Below are positions 22,289-33,795 of a stretch of 64,000 nt of DNA, in pieces (within the stretch, counting starts at the first letter, position 1; each line of letters opens with the position of its first letter). Position numbers and translations under genes: made by a program. Location of the stretch: assembly GCF_024323335.1 (NCBI RefSeq), contig NC_066581.1, positions 32,360,699 through 32,424,698 on the forward strand, given 5' to 3'. This DNA is from Lathyrus oleraceus. Its lineage: Eukaryota > Streptophyta > Magnoliopsida > Fabales > Fabaceae. A model generated the notes under the pieces. That model saw only the letters and a list, made by a program, of their open reading frames with translations. It did not search any database and was not told the origin of the DNA.

Positions 22289-23278
22289 ATGCCTCCAAGA
22301 ATCATTCCGGCTAGAGCAAAGGGAAAAGGAAAAGGAAAGGAACCGGTTGGCACTTCTCAGCAGTTACCAGAAATTCCTCCTAATGCCTTAGATTTGCTTC
22401 ATCCTGCAATTGCTACTAAATTTGAGGATTCTTTCAAGACAAGGTTAGTTATGAAACCCCATGTCTTCGATAAACATGATGCTATTCATCTGCATCTCAA
22501 TGATGTGGTTGAACTCCTTAATGCACAAAAACTTGGTTCATTTTTTACTACAAAGGATGATTACCATGAGGATTTTATCCGTGCATTTTATGCTGGCTTA
22601 CAATCTGGTAAAGGATATATGTTTAAGTGTTCTATTGGTGTCAGAACCTATACTTTTGAGGCTGCTGATTGGGAAACAGTGTTTCAAATTCCTCTTCCGT
22701 CGCATAATTTCAAGACTTGGCATGACTTGAAGTTTGATACTGACTTTAACCTGAAGGAGTTTACTCTATCTATCTTGAAATTGGACAGACCGCTGGGTAA
22801 GGATGAACACGTTACGTCTGGTATGATTAAGAAAATTCCTCGTATACTTCAGTGGATCATCTCGCACATTCTGCATCCAGCAAACAGTGGACACTCTAGG
22901 TTAGACAGGGCAGGCATTCATCTCTTGTATACTCTTCAAAATAAGGTTCCCTTGAATTGGGCAAATTACTTTGTGAAACGTATCTTTTTCGTGCCTAACA
23001 GTGCCAAGAATGTTGCTCTTGGTTATGCGTCTCAAATCATGAAAATTCTTACGTTCTGGAGTGTTGCAATCCCTTTAGTTCCTCTCATATCACCATCTGC
23101 TGCTCAAGAGTTTGACTCTTCCACTTTATCTCATATGGGATATCGGTGGGACAAGGAACGTCAATGTTTCTATTTCTTTGAAAGGAAATCCAAAACAAGG
23201 ATCTATAATTTTGATGTGCCTTCTGAACGAAGTCATTTGAAATGCACATTGTTTTGCATCAACACAACCCTTGCGTAG
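22289..23278 (+). CDS. T32 ORF, unit 1 (putative plant transposon protein, Transposase_32-like)
   Basis: A 329-residue open frame starts MPPRIIPARAKGKGKGKEP, a basic Gly/Lys-rich N terminus. The middle (about 85-230) has FIRAFYAGLQSGKGYMFK, DWETVFQIPLPS and WIISHILHPANSGHS, resembling the putative plant transposon protein family often seen beside pol in plant retrotransposons. Its role is unknown. No zinc ligands, acidic triad or membrane segment are evident. The last 15 or so residues appear to be encoded by antisense Angela leader. It follows A pol in the complete units, so it is probably the env-position ORF of element A. Unit 1 has Lys at position 45 where most copies have Glu. Confidence 0.65.
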   Translation: MPPRIIPARAKGKGKGKEPVGTSQQLPEIPPNALDLLHPAIATKFEDSFKTRLVMKPHVFDKHDAIHLHLNDVVELLNAQKLGSFFTTKDDYHEDFIRAFYAGLQSGKGYMFKCSIGVRTYTFEAADWETVFQIPLPSHNFKTWHDLKFDTDFNLKEFTLSILKLDRPLGKDEHVTSGMIKKIPRILQWIISHILHPANSGHSRLDRAGIHLLYTLQNKVPLNWANYFVKRIFFVPNSAKNVALGYASQIMKILTFWSVAIPLVPLISPSAAQEFDSSTLSHMGYRWDKERQCFYFFERKSKTRIYNFDVPSERSHLKCTLFCINTTLA

Positions 23279-23316
23279 TCACAAAACAGAAACCCCAAAA
23301 TTTTGACCCTGTGAGT

Positions 23317-23553
23317 GTGACGACCGTCACACGCATGCTACGACCGTCACAAGCTTGTTACGACCGTCACAGGCATGTTACGACCGTCACGCGGCCAGAA
23401 ACAGAAATGCCTAGAATTTTGGATCTGTGAGTGTGACGACCGTCACAAGGCATGTGACGACCGTCACGTCCAACTTGTTACGCTCGTCACACGTCCATTA
23501 CGACCGTCACGCCCAGTTTGTTACGATCGTCACAAGTCCATGGCGATCTTCAC
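23317..23553. repeat. GTGACGACCGTCAC palindrome cluster, unit 1
   Basis: About ten copies of the imperfect palindrome GTGACG-AC-CGTCAC or variants (TTACGACCGTCAC, TTACGATCGTCAC) recur at 20-25 bp spacing, in two blocks split by a CAGAAACAGAAATGCC segment. On the B1 strand they lie in the untranslated leader between PBS and gag. Confidence 0.8.
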
Positions 23554-24081
23554 GCGGGCAAAAACCAACACTTTGAAATAGTCAGCAGACGTGTTCCAAC
23601 AAGCCCTAAATTCACAACTCTTTGACGGCACAACCCTTGCACCGTCACCAACCCTAATGCGCCAATTTCAGACCGTCAAACACACCTCGATTGTTGATTC
23701 AGTATGATTGATCAACGGGTCATTGCTTCACCATACTAATGTCAGATTCCGAAGCAAATGACCATTGATCGCTCAAAGGAAAACAACCATTTAGTGTTTG
23801 AATGAACGAAACAGAAATAGTATATCACATATATCGTACTTTGCATTAGGATTACTTATATCATATATAAGTTGATCGGTCTCAATTGCGTAACCTATGG
23901 ACGATCGATGTATCGCTGCTTCACCATACTAATGTCGGTACCGAAGCATAGTCAACATCAATCATCCAACTCGTACACTCATGATGCCAAATTTTTAATT
24001 ACCCGTTTAATTAATTGATTCATTCTGTCTTTTAATCATATTAATACAGAAATTAAACAGCTATCCGATTCATGGTTTCGT

Positions 24082-24099
24082 AACCAGGCTCTGATACCA
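24082..24099 (-). other. Primer-binding site of B1
   Basis: The minus strand reads TGGTATCAGAGCCTGGTT, one base after the 5' LTR end, matching initiator tRNA-Met for its first 12 bases. The same site precedes the LTR in every unit (U2 at 29831-29848). Confidence 0.8.
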
Positions 24100-24100
24100 C

Positions 24101-25490
24101 TGAAGGAGAATTGCGGTCCAAAACGCAGCGGAAATTAAAATTTTCTCCTTTAGAGATCCTTACGAATGGTCATGATCAGTGATATAATTATTACCTCTTA
24201 TGACGATTGAAACCTTTGGTGCATATCTCTTGTGACGATCAAAATTTTTGATGCAGATCCATGAAGCGATCACGAACGTTGAACGATGACAACGTCTCTA
24301 CTCAGTCCACACGAACAGATTCCTTCAATCTCAGTGTTAGCTGGTACGAATGAAGGCTTTGAGTGAGAGAGAGAGAGAGAGAGAAAATGAAAATAATGCA
24401 ACCGCACTTTATGCTTCTGCACAAGGGTTCTATTTATAGAATCACTTGTGTGGGCTTCAAGCTAAAAAGCCCATTTAAGTGTATTTTGGCCCATATCTTA
24501 TAATATGCCCAAAATCACTTAAGCCCATGGTACCTTACCATATTTCGTATTCTACTCAAGTACACCGTACCTTACGATGTTCTATAATTCACTTAAGGGC
24601 ACCGTACCTTACGGTATTCCTTAGTTACTCTATCTCTCATCAATCCGTCCTTTGTGTGTGACCCTGTAGGTTTTCGTGACATTGACAATTATATTAAATC
24701 ACGCATTTAACATAATAAATAGTGAGCGGTATCTAGCAACACATCACTGCTACCCAAGACACGAAAATGTCATGTGATCTGACAAAACCTTCTGTGATAA
24801 TACTTATGTGTATAATTATCCTTTTGCCCTTATGTCTATATTGAACACAAGGCATAGACCGTGTCATCCTTGTCCAGTTCAATATTGGGCCCATAGACAT
24901 TTATCCTGTTATGCAGGATGGGCAAATTCCATCTAGGTCACTCATGTCCCTCAGCATGCTTCGTGGAGTACCCATCAACTGTCTTTATGGTTATCCAGTT
25001 ACGGACAACGTTGGATCAGCAATAAAGCACTCGACTCTACATCTAGGATCCATAGTGGTTTCAGGTCGAAGAGTGGAATACACTATTATCACCATGGGAA
25101 TAACTTATGACACTTTGCATAACTTTCTATATAGTATTCTCATAGCGGGTCAATCCGGTATAAATATTACTCCTAATATTCATACCTATGTTTAAGACTT
25201 GATAACTCTTTATCCATGATCCATGAGATATGATCATCAGTCTACAAACATAATAGTCTTAATGCTTTAATGTTATCCCACTTCACACTAAAGCTCGACT
25301 ACGGATACTTTAAGAATAGTGCCCTTATGTTTAATGTGTTCTCATGATTAAGTCACACTTAATACATTAAACGGACTATCTATTCTAGGGACTTTATTAA
25401 TCAACCATAATAAAGAAAATGCCTTTTATTATTAATAAATAATTCGATACAAGTACCAAAAAGTATTGGCCTCTAGGACTTACACCAACA
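24101..25490 (-). repeat. 5' LTR of B1 / unit 1 LTR
   Basis: This 1390-bp LTR has the same ends as the 3' LTR. It is followed at once by TGAAG and the resumed A pol frame, which proves the insertion. It contains a GA tract (about 24363-24385) and the minus-strand promoter. Confidence 0.85.
24430..24438 (-). promoter_or_regulatory. TATA box of the Angela LTR
   Basis: The minus strand reads TTCTATAAATAGAACCC. In most LTR copies the TATA lies in a perfect inverted repeat, GGTTCTA-TTTA-TAGAACC. Transcription would run through the leader toward lower coordinates, antisense to T32. Confidence 0.55.
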
Positions 25491-25495
25491 TGAAG
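25491..25495 (+). repeat. Right target-site duplication of B1 (TGAAG)
   Basis: This matches 16887-16891. The same five bases follow the LTR at 31248, 37016 and 42772 because the duplication was copied with the unit. Confidence 0.85.
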
Positions 25496-27367
25496 AATCT
25501 CTCCATGTTTCTTTTGATGAGTCTTATCCGAAAAGTATCGGAAAAGGTATTTCTTTTGATGACGCAGGTGTATCTATAGAAGACATACTCAAGGAAGCTG
25601 TTACGGAAACTGATCAGTCCAGAACAGTTGCCCATGAGAAGGAGGAAGATACTAGTCATGAAGAAGATGAGGAAGAAAGGACAGCTGAAGTGAATGACCT
25701 TCCACCAGCTTGGAAATCTTCAAAAGACCATCCTATTGACAACATCTTGGGAGATATTTAAAAGGGAGTAATGACTCGTTCTAAGATAAGTAATTTTTGT
25801 TCTCACTTCGCTTTTGTTTCACAAGTAGAACCTAAAAATGCCAAAGAGGCCTTGATTGATGAATGTTGGCTAATGGCCATGCAAGAAGAGCTTAATCAAT
25901 TTAAAAGAAATGACGTTTGGGAACTTGTCCCTCGTCCGCAAGATCATCATATCATAGGTATTAAATGGGTTTTTAGAAATAAGCTTGATGAAAACGGAGT
26001 GATAACTAGGAACAAGGCACGTTTAGTAGCACAAGGGTATAACCAAGAGGAGGGCATAGACTATGAGGAAACTTATGCTCCAGTTGCTCGCCTTGAAGCT
26101 ATACGTCTCTTGCTTGCCTATGCGTGTTCTAATAATTTTAAGCTTTATCAAATGGACGTAAAGAGTGCGTTTCTAAATGGTGTCAGAAATGAAGAGGTAT
26201 ATGTCTCACAACCTCCTGGTTTTGAGAATGCTGAAAATCCAGATTATGTTTACAAATTAAAAACGAGCTTTGTATGGTCTTAAACAAGCCCCTCGGGTTT
26301 GGTATGAAAGGCTTAGCAAATTTCTAATTGATCATGGATATTCAAGAGGTAAAGTGGATAATACTGTCTTTATTAAACACAAGGGAAAGCACATTCTTTT
26401 AGTTCAAGTTTATGTAGACGATATAATTTTTGGTTCAACTAACACACACTTGGTCGAAGAATTTTCTAAGGTTATGCAGGGTGAATTTGAGATGAGTCTT
26501 ATGGGGGAGCTGAATTACTTCCTAGGTCTTCAGATAAAGCAACTTGATGAGGGTACAGCAGTATGTCAAACAAAGTACTGCAGAGAACTACTCAAGCGCT
26601 TTGGAATGAACGACTCAAAATCAATTGACACCCCTATGCCTACCAACGGAAATCTAGATAAAGATGAGCATAGTAAGAGTTTAGATGTCAAAAAGTTTAG
26701 AGGTATGATTGGGTCTCTTTTGTATCTTTCTGCTTCTAGACCTGACATCATGTTTAGTGTTTGTATGTGTGCACGATATCAATCAAATCCTAAGGAATCA
26801 CACCTGAAAGCTGTTAGGCGTATATTTAGATATCTTCATGGAACATCTAAATAAGGGCTTTGGTATTCCAAAGGAAGTGATTGTAGCTTAGTAGGTTACT
26901 CCGATTCTGATTTTGCTGGCTGCAAATCAGATAGGAAAAGCACGAGTGGTACATGTCACTTGTTTTCAAACTCCTTGGTAAGTTAGCATAGCAAAAAGCA
27001 GGTATCTGTGGCTTTGTCAGCTGCAGAGGCTGAGTACGTTGCAGCCGGTAGTTGTTGCGCTCAGATTTTGTGGCTAAAGCAACAAATACAAGACTTTAAC
27101 ATTCAACTCAAACGTATTCCAATAAAATGTGACAACACTAGTGCCATAAACCTTACTAAAAATCCTGTTTTACACTCACGCACTAAACACATAGAGATTA
27201 GACATCACTTTCTTCGCGATCATGTTGAAAAAGAAGACGTTGTATTTGAGCATGTTGATACTAAAAACCAGCTTGCTGACCTTTTCACTAAACCTTTCGC
27301 AACGGAATCGTTCTTCAACATTCGTCGTGAATTAGGGATCTTAGATCTCTCTCCATTGTTGTCTTAA
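25491..27367 (+). pseudogene. pol: Element A pol 3' half, unit 1 (reverse transcriptase, RNase H)
   Basis: The frame continues A pol from 16891 ([10 protein letters not shown]), through an acidic linker into reverse transcriptase ([28 protein letters not shown]) and RNase H ([35 protein letters not shown]). Four defects break it: TAA at 25759, an extra A near 26258, TAA at 26852 (shared with unit 2) and TAG at 26984. It is the most damaged of the four copies. The C terminus reads ADLFTKPFATES, unlike the others. Confidence 0.85.
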
Positions 27368-28039
27368 GCATGTTTGTTCTTATTTATATTATGCCTCACC
27401 TTGGTTGATGAGATTTGTTTTAGATTTCATTTATACCTCACAAGGTTACATCAACAGAGGTAATATCACTCCTTTCTATATCTCTTTTAGAACTATGTGA
27501 TTGTGTATGTTAGAACAAAATTTCTTATTTTCATTTATGTGAATTTCTTTGCATTTATTGTTTGAACATTAATATCTGATTTGTGAATTATACTTGGGCA
27601 TCATTATCATGACATACTTCATTATGCATAACCATACTGCATAAAAATTAATTAAAATTTGGTTTGGCATCAGTATGTATCGATTCAAAGATGTATGTAT
27701 CGATTCATGTCTTCTTCATTTCACATCTGTCAAAATTGGTTCAGTATGTATCGATTCATTCGTCGTTTGTATCGATACATAGACCCTTTAAAAACAAAAA
27801 TGCGTGATATGGATCGATCCATTCCCATATGCATCGACACATACTGATTGTTATTTGGATTAAATGCATTTTATTTCACTCATGGATCGACACATCATCA
27901 ATTCTTATCACATATTTTCACAAACTTGGTATCAGCAGTTCCCCTACCTCTCAAAACCTGCGGCTAACCCTAATCTCTTTCATCATCATTGTCTCCAAAA
28001 CCCTAAATTCATCTCACTTTTCTTCAATTTTTCATCACC
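27368..28039 (+). other. Element A 3' spacer, unit 1
   Basis: This carries no gene. 27668-27905 contains several TGTATCGATTCA, TGTATCGATACAT and ATCGATCCAT motifs, the same theme as the A LTR cluster. The last 90 bp (CTAACCCTAATCTC, CTCCAAAACCCTAAATTC) are a pyrimidine-rich leader ahead of the T32 ATG. Spacers of units 2-4 match it with few changes. Confidence 0.6.
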
Positions 28040-29029
28040 ATGCCTCCAAGAATCATTCCGGCTAGAGCAAAGGGAAAAGGAAAAGGAAAGGAACCGGTTG
28101 GCACTTCTCAGCAGTTACCAGAAATTCCTCCTAATGCCTTAGATTTGCTTCATCCTGCAATTGCTACTGAAATTGAGGATTCTTTCAAGACAAGGTTAGT
28201 TATGAAACCCCATGTCTTCGATAAACATGATGCTATTCATCTGCATCTCAATGATGTGGTTGAACTCCTTAATGCACAAAAACTTGGTTCATTTTTTACT
28301 ACAAAGGATGATTACCATGAGGATTTTATCCGTGCATTTTATGCTGGCTTACAATCTGGTAAAGGATATATGTTTAAGTGTTCTATTGGTGTCAGAACCT
28401 ATACTTTTGAGGCTGCTGATTGGGAAACAGTGTTTCAAATTCCGCTTCCGTCGCATAATTTCAAGACTTGGCATGACTTGAAGTTTGATACTGACTTTAA
28501 CCTGAAGGAGTTTACTCTATCTATCTTGAAATTGGACAGACCGCTGGGTAAGGATGAACACGTTACGTCTGGTATGATTAAGAAAATTCCTCGTATACTT
28601 CAGTGGATTATCTCGCACATTCTGCATCCAGCAAACAGTGGACACTCTAGGTTAGACAGGGCAGGCATTCATCTCTTGTATACTCTTCAAAATAAGGTTC
28701 CCTTGAATTGGGCAAATTACTTTGTGAAGTGTCTCTTTTTCGTGCCTAACAGTGCCAAGAATGTTGCTCTTGGTTATGCGTCTCAAATCATGAAAATTCT
28801 TACGTTCTGGAGTGTTGCAATCCCTTTAGTTCCTCTCATATCGCCATCTGCTGCTCAAGAGTTTGACTCTTCCACTTTATCTCATATGGGATATCGGTGG
28901 GACAAGGAACGTCAATGTTTCTATTTCTTTGAAAGGAAATCCAAAACAAGGATCTATAATTTTGATGTGCCTTCTGAACGAAGTCATTTGAAATGCACAT
29001 TGTTTTGCATCAACACAACCCTTGCGTAG
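28040..29029 (+). CDS. T32 ORF, unit 2 (Transposase_32-like)
   Basis: This is an open 329-residue copy of the unit 1 protein. Differences include ATEIEDSF (ATKFEDSF in unit 1) and VKCLFFVPNS (VKRIFFVPNS). It shares DEHVTSG and the SHLKCTLF ending with unit 1 only. It lies 916 bp downstream of a unit 1 pol end and on the same strand, in the position of a Sirevirus env-like gene. Function is unknown. Confidence 0.65.
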   Translation: MPPRIIPARAKGKGKGKEPVGTSQQLPEIPPNALDLLHPAIATEIEDSFKTRLVMKPHVFDKHDAIHLHLNDVVELLNAQKLGSFFTTKDDYHEDFIRAFYAGLQSGKGYMFKCSIGVRTYTFEAADWETVFQIPLPSHNFKTWHDLKFDTDFNLKEFTLSILKLDRPLGKDEHVTSGMIKKIPRILQWIISHILHPANSGHSRLDRAGIHLLYTLQNKVPLNWANYFVKCLFFVPNSAKNVALGYASQIMKILTFWSVAIPLVPLISPSAAQEFDSSTLSHMGYRWDKERQCFYFFERKSKTRIYNFDVPSERSHLKCTLFCINTTLA

Positions 29030-29067
29030 TCACAAAACAGAAACCCCAAAATTTTGACCCTGTGAGT

Positions 29068-29304
29068 GTGACGACCGTCACACGCATGCTACGACCGTCA
29101 CAAGCTTGTTACGACCGTCACAGGCATGTTACGACCGTCACGCGACCAGAAATAGAAATGCCTAGAATTTTGGATCTGTGAGTGTGACGACCGTCACAAG
29201 GCATGTGACGACCGTCACGTCCAACTTGTTACGCTCGTCACACGTCCATTATGACCGTCACGCCCAGTTTGTTACGATCGTCACAAGTCCATGGCGATCT
29301 TCAC
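29068..29304. repeat. GTGACGACCGTCAC palindrome cluster, unit 2
   Basis: It has the same arrangement as unit 1, with one motif changed to TTATGACCGTCAC. It sits between the T32 stop and the LTR. Confidence 0.8.
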
Positions 29305-29849
29305 GCGGGCAAAAACCAACACTTTGAAATAGTCAGCAGACGTGTTCCAACAAGCCCTAAATTCACAACTCTTTGACGGCACAACCCTTGCACCGTCACC
29401 AACCCTAATGCGCCAATTTCAGACCGTCAAACACACCTCGATTGTTGATTCAGTATGATTGATCAACGGGTCATTGCTTCACCATACTAATGTCAGATTC
29501 CGAAGCAAATGACCATTGATCGCTCAAAGGAAAACAACCATTTAGTGTTTGAATGAACGAAACAGAAATAGTATATCACATATATCATACTTTGCATTAG
29601 GATTACTTATATCATATATAAGTTGATCGGTCTCAATTGCGTAACCTATGGACGATCGATGTATCGCTGCTTCACCATACTAATGTCGGTACCGAAGCAT
29701 AGTCAACATCAATCATCCAACTCGTACACTCATGATGCCAAATTTAATTACCCGTTTAATTAATTGATTCATTCTGTCTTTTAATCATATTAATACAGAA
29801 ATTAAACAGCTATCCGATTCATGGTTTCGTAACCAGGCTCTGATACCAC

Positions 29850-30109
29850 TGAAGGAGAATTGCGGTCCAAAACGCAGCGGAAATTAAAATTTTCTCCTTT
29901 AGAGATCCTTACGAATGGTCATGATCAGTGATATAATTATTACCTCTTATGACGATTGAAACCTTTGGTGCAGATCTCTTGTGACGATCAAAAATTTTGA
30001 TGCAGATCCATGAAGCGATCACGAACGTTGAACGATGACAACGTCTCTACTCAGTCCACACGAACGGATTCCTTCAATCTCAGTGTTAGCTGGTACGAAT
30101 GAAGGCTTT

Positions 30110-30144
<35 letters not shown>

Positions 30145-31247
30145 CGAAAATAATGCAACCGCACTTTATGCTTCTGCACAAGGGTTCTATTTATAGAACC
30201 ACTTGTGTGGGCTTCAAGCTAAAAAGCCCATTTAAGTGTATTTTGGCCCATATCTTATAATATGCCCAAAATCACTTAAGCCCATGGTACCTTACCATAT
30301 TTCGTATTCTACTCAAGTACACCGTACCTTACGATGTTCTATAATTCACTTAAGGGCACCGTACCTTACGGTATTCCTTAGTTACTCTATCTCTCATCAA
30401 TCCGTCCTTTGTGTGTGACCCTGTAGGTTTTCGTGACGTTGGAAATTATATTAAATCACGCATTTAACATAATAAACAGTGAGCGGTATCTAGCAACACA
30501 TCACTGCTACCCAAGACACGAAAATGTCATGTGATCTGACAAAACCTTCTGTGATAATACTTATGTGTATAATTATCCTTTTGCCCTTATGTCTATATTG
30601 AACACAAGGCATAGACCGTGTCATCCTTGTCCAGTTCAATATTGGGCCCATAGACATTTATCCTGTTATGCAGGATGGGCAAATTCCATCTAGGTCACTC
30701 ATGTCCCTCAGCATGCTTCGTGGAGTACCCATCAACTGTCTTTATGGTTATCCAGTTACGGACAATGTTGGATCAGCAATAAAGCACTCGACTCTACATC
30801 TAGGATCCATAGTGGTTTCAGGTCGAAGAGTGGAATACACTATTATCACCATGGGAATAACTTATGACACTTTGCATAACTTTCTATATAGTATTCTCAT
30901 AGCGGGTCAATCCGGTATAAATATTACTCCTAATATTCATACCTATGTTTAAGACTTGATAACTCTTTATCCATGATCCATGAGATATGATCATCAGTCT
31001 ACAAACATAATAGTCTTAATGCTTTAATGTTATCCCACTTCACACTAAAGCTCGACTACGGATACTTTAAGAATAGTGCCCTTATGTTTAATGTGTTCTC
31101 ATGATTAAGTCACACTTAATACATTAAACGGACTATCTATTCCAGGGACTTTATTAATCAACCATAATAAAGAAAATGCCTTTTATTATTAATAAATAAT
31201 TCGATACAAGTACCAAAAAGTATTGGCCTCTAGGACTTACACCAACA
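29850..31247 (-). repeat. Angela LTR, unit 2
   Basis: A 1398-bp LTR with intact ends, preceded by the PBS and followed by TGAAG and A pol. It has no Angela coding region beside it. It shares CATGGGAATAAC with the unit 1 LTR where later units read CATGAGAATAAC. Confidence 0.85.
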
Positions 31248-33123
31248 TGAAGAATCTCTCCATGTTTCTTTTGATGAGTCTTATCCGAAAAGTATCGGAA
31301 AAGGTATTTCTTTTGGTGACGCAGGTGTATCTACAGAAGACATACTCAAGGAAGCTGTTACGGAAACTGATCAGTCCAGAACAGTTGCCCATGAGAAGGA
31401 GGAAGATACTAGTCATGAAGAAGATGAGGAAGAAAGGACAGCTGAAGTGAATGACCTTCCACCAGCTTGGAAATCTTCAAAAGACCATCCTATTGACAAC
31501 ATCTTGGGAGATATTTCAAAGGGAGTAATGACTCGTTCTAAGATAAGTAATTTTTGTTCTCACTTCGCTTTTGTTTCACAAGTAGAACCTAAAAATGCCA
31601 AAGAGGCCTTGATTGATGAATGTTGGCTAATGGCCATGCAAGAAGAGCTTAATCAATTTAAAAGAAATGACGTTTGGGAACTTGTCCCTCGTCCGCAAGA
31701 TCATCATATCATAGGTACTAAATGGGTTTTTAGAAATAAGCTTGATGAAAACGGAGTGATAACTAGGAACAAGGCACGTTTAGTAGCACAAGGGTATAAC
31801 CAAGAGGAGGGCATAGACTATGAGGAAACTTATGCTCCAGTTGCTCGCCTTGAAGCTATACGTCTCTTGCTTGCCTATGCGTGTTCTAATAATTTTAAGC
31901 TTTACCAAATGGACGTAAAGAGTGCGTTTCTAAATGGTGTCATAAATGAAGAGGTATATGTCTCACAACCTCCTGGTTTTGAGAATGCTGAAAATCCAGA
32001 TTATATTTACAAATTAAAACGAGCTTTGTATGGTCTTAAACAAGCCCCTCGGGTTTGGTATGAAAGGCTTAGCAAATTTCTAATTGATCATGGATATTCA
32101 AGAGGTAAAGTGGATAATACTGTCTTTATTAAACACAAGGGAAAGCACATTCTTTTAGTTCAAGTTTATGTAGACGATATAATTTTTGGTTCAACTAACA
32201 CACACTTGGTCGAAGAATTTTCTAAGGTTATGCAGGGTGAATTTGAGATGAGTCTTATGGGGGAGCTGAATTACTTCCTAGGTCTTCAGATAAAGCAACT
32301 TGATGAGGGTACAGCAGTATGTCAAACAAAGTACTGCAGAGAACTACTCAAGCGCTTTGGAATGAACGACTCAAAATCAATTGACACCCCTATGCCTACC
32401 AACGGAAATCTAGATAAAGATGAGCATAGTAAGAGTTTAGATGTCAAAGAGTTTAGAGGTATGATTGGGTCTCTTTTGTATCTTTCTGCTTCTAGACCTG
32501 ACATCATGTTTAGTGTTTGTATGTGTGCACGATGTCAATCAAATCCTAAGGAATCACACCTGAAAGCTGTTAGGCGTATATTTAGATATCTTCATGGAAC
32601 ATCTAAATAAGGGCTTTGGTATTCCAAAGGAAGTGATTGTAGCTTAGTAGGTTACTCCGATTCGGATTTTGCTGGCTGCAAATCAGATAGGAAAAGCACG
32701 AGTGGTACATGTCACTTGTTTTCAAACTCCTTGGTAAGTTGGCATAGCAAAAAGCAGGTATCTGTGGCTTTGTCAGCTGCAGAGGCTGAGTACGTTGCAG
32801 CCGGTAGTTGTTGCGGTCAGATTTTGTGGCTAAAGCAACAAATACAAGACTTTAACATTCAACTCAAACGTATTCCAATAAAATGTGACAACACTAGTGC
32901 CATAAACCTTACTAAAAATCCTGTTTTACACTCACGCACTAAACACATAGAGATTAGACATCACTTTCTTCGCGATCATGTTGAAAAAGAAGACGTTGTA
33001 TTTGAGCATGTTGATACTAAAAACCAGCTTGCTAACCTTTTCACTAAACCTTTGGCAACGGAACCGTTCTTCAACATTCGTCGTGAATTAGGGATCTTAG
33101 ATCTCTCTCCATTGTTGTCTTAA
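31248..33123 (+). pseudogene. pol: Element A pol 3' half, unit 2, one stop
   Basis: The frame is open from the LTR junction, with an ATG at 31447, through reverse transcriptase including YVDD, until a TAA at 32608-32610 (HGTSK-stop). It then resumes in the same frame with RNase H. The same stop occurs in unit 1, while units 3 and 4 have a Tyr codon. The C terminus reads QLANLFTKPLA, a substitution of the usual ADLF or ADIF. Reverse transcriptase could be made as a truncated protein only. Confidence 0.85.
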
Positions 33124-33795
33124 GCATGTTTGTTCTTATTTATATTATGCCTCACCTTGGTTGATGAGATTTGTTTTAGATTTCATTTATACCTCACAAG
33201 GTTACATCAACAAAGGTAATATCACTCCTTTCTATATCTCTTTTAGAACTATGTGATTGTGTATGTTAGAACAAAATTTCTTATTTTCGTTTATGTGAAT
33301 TTCTTTGCATATATTGTTTGAACATTAATATCTGATTTGTGAATTATACTTGGGCATCATTATCATGACATACTTCATTATGCATAACCATACTGCATAA
33401 AAATTAATTAAAATTTGGTTTGGCATCAGTATGTATCGATTCAAAGATGTATGTATCGATTCATGTCTTCTTCATTTCACATCTGTCAAAATTGGTTCAG
33501 TATGTATCGATTCATTCGTCGTTTGTATCAATACGTAGACCCTTTAAAAACAAAAATGTGTGACATGGATCGATCCATTCCTATATGCATCGACACATAC
33601 TGATTGTTATTTGGATTAAATGCATTTTATTTCACTCATGGATCGACACATCATCAATTCTTATCACATATTTTCAAAAACTTGGTATCAGCAGTTCCCC
33701 TACCTCTCAAAACCTGCGGCTAACCCTAATCTCTTTCATCATCATTGTCTCCAAAACCCTAAATTCATCTCACTTTTCTTCAATTTTTCATCACC
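33124..33795 (+). other. Element A 3' spacer, unit 2
   Basis: No gene is present. It matches the unit 1 spacer, including the ATCGAT motifs; one motif is changed to TGTATCAATACGT. Confidence 0.6.

Larger units (their letters stand above)
16892..25490 (-). mobile_element. Angela-like Ty1/copia element B1, inserted in element A pol
   Basis: LTRs of 1398 and 1390 bp (TGTTGGTGTAAG to TTCTCCTTCA on the minus strand) bound the element, with a 5-bp target duplication. On the minus strand the order is 5' LTR, PBS, leader, gag with a large deletion, protease, integrase, reverse transcriptase, RNase H, polypurine tract, 3' LTR. The leader is interrupted by the T32 ORF on the opposite strand (22211 to about 23230). 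Size near 8.6 kb, long LTRs and gag/pol motifs fit the Angela/BARE lineage. Confidence 0.8.

Noticed and set aside
22461..22730. An 89-codon frame within T32 and a 92-codon frame over its start, repeated in the units
   Set aside because: They are overlapping frames of T32. T32 itself has better start context, length and family resemblance.
23317..23553. CRISPR-like array of GACGACCGTCAC repeats
   Set aside because: The DNA is eukaryotic, spacers are short, similar between units and part of a retrotransposon leader; no cas genes are present.
23242..23581. Small frames across the palindrome cluster (MLRPS..., MHIVLH...)
   Set aside because: Their apparent peptide repeats come from the palindromes; there is no other support.
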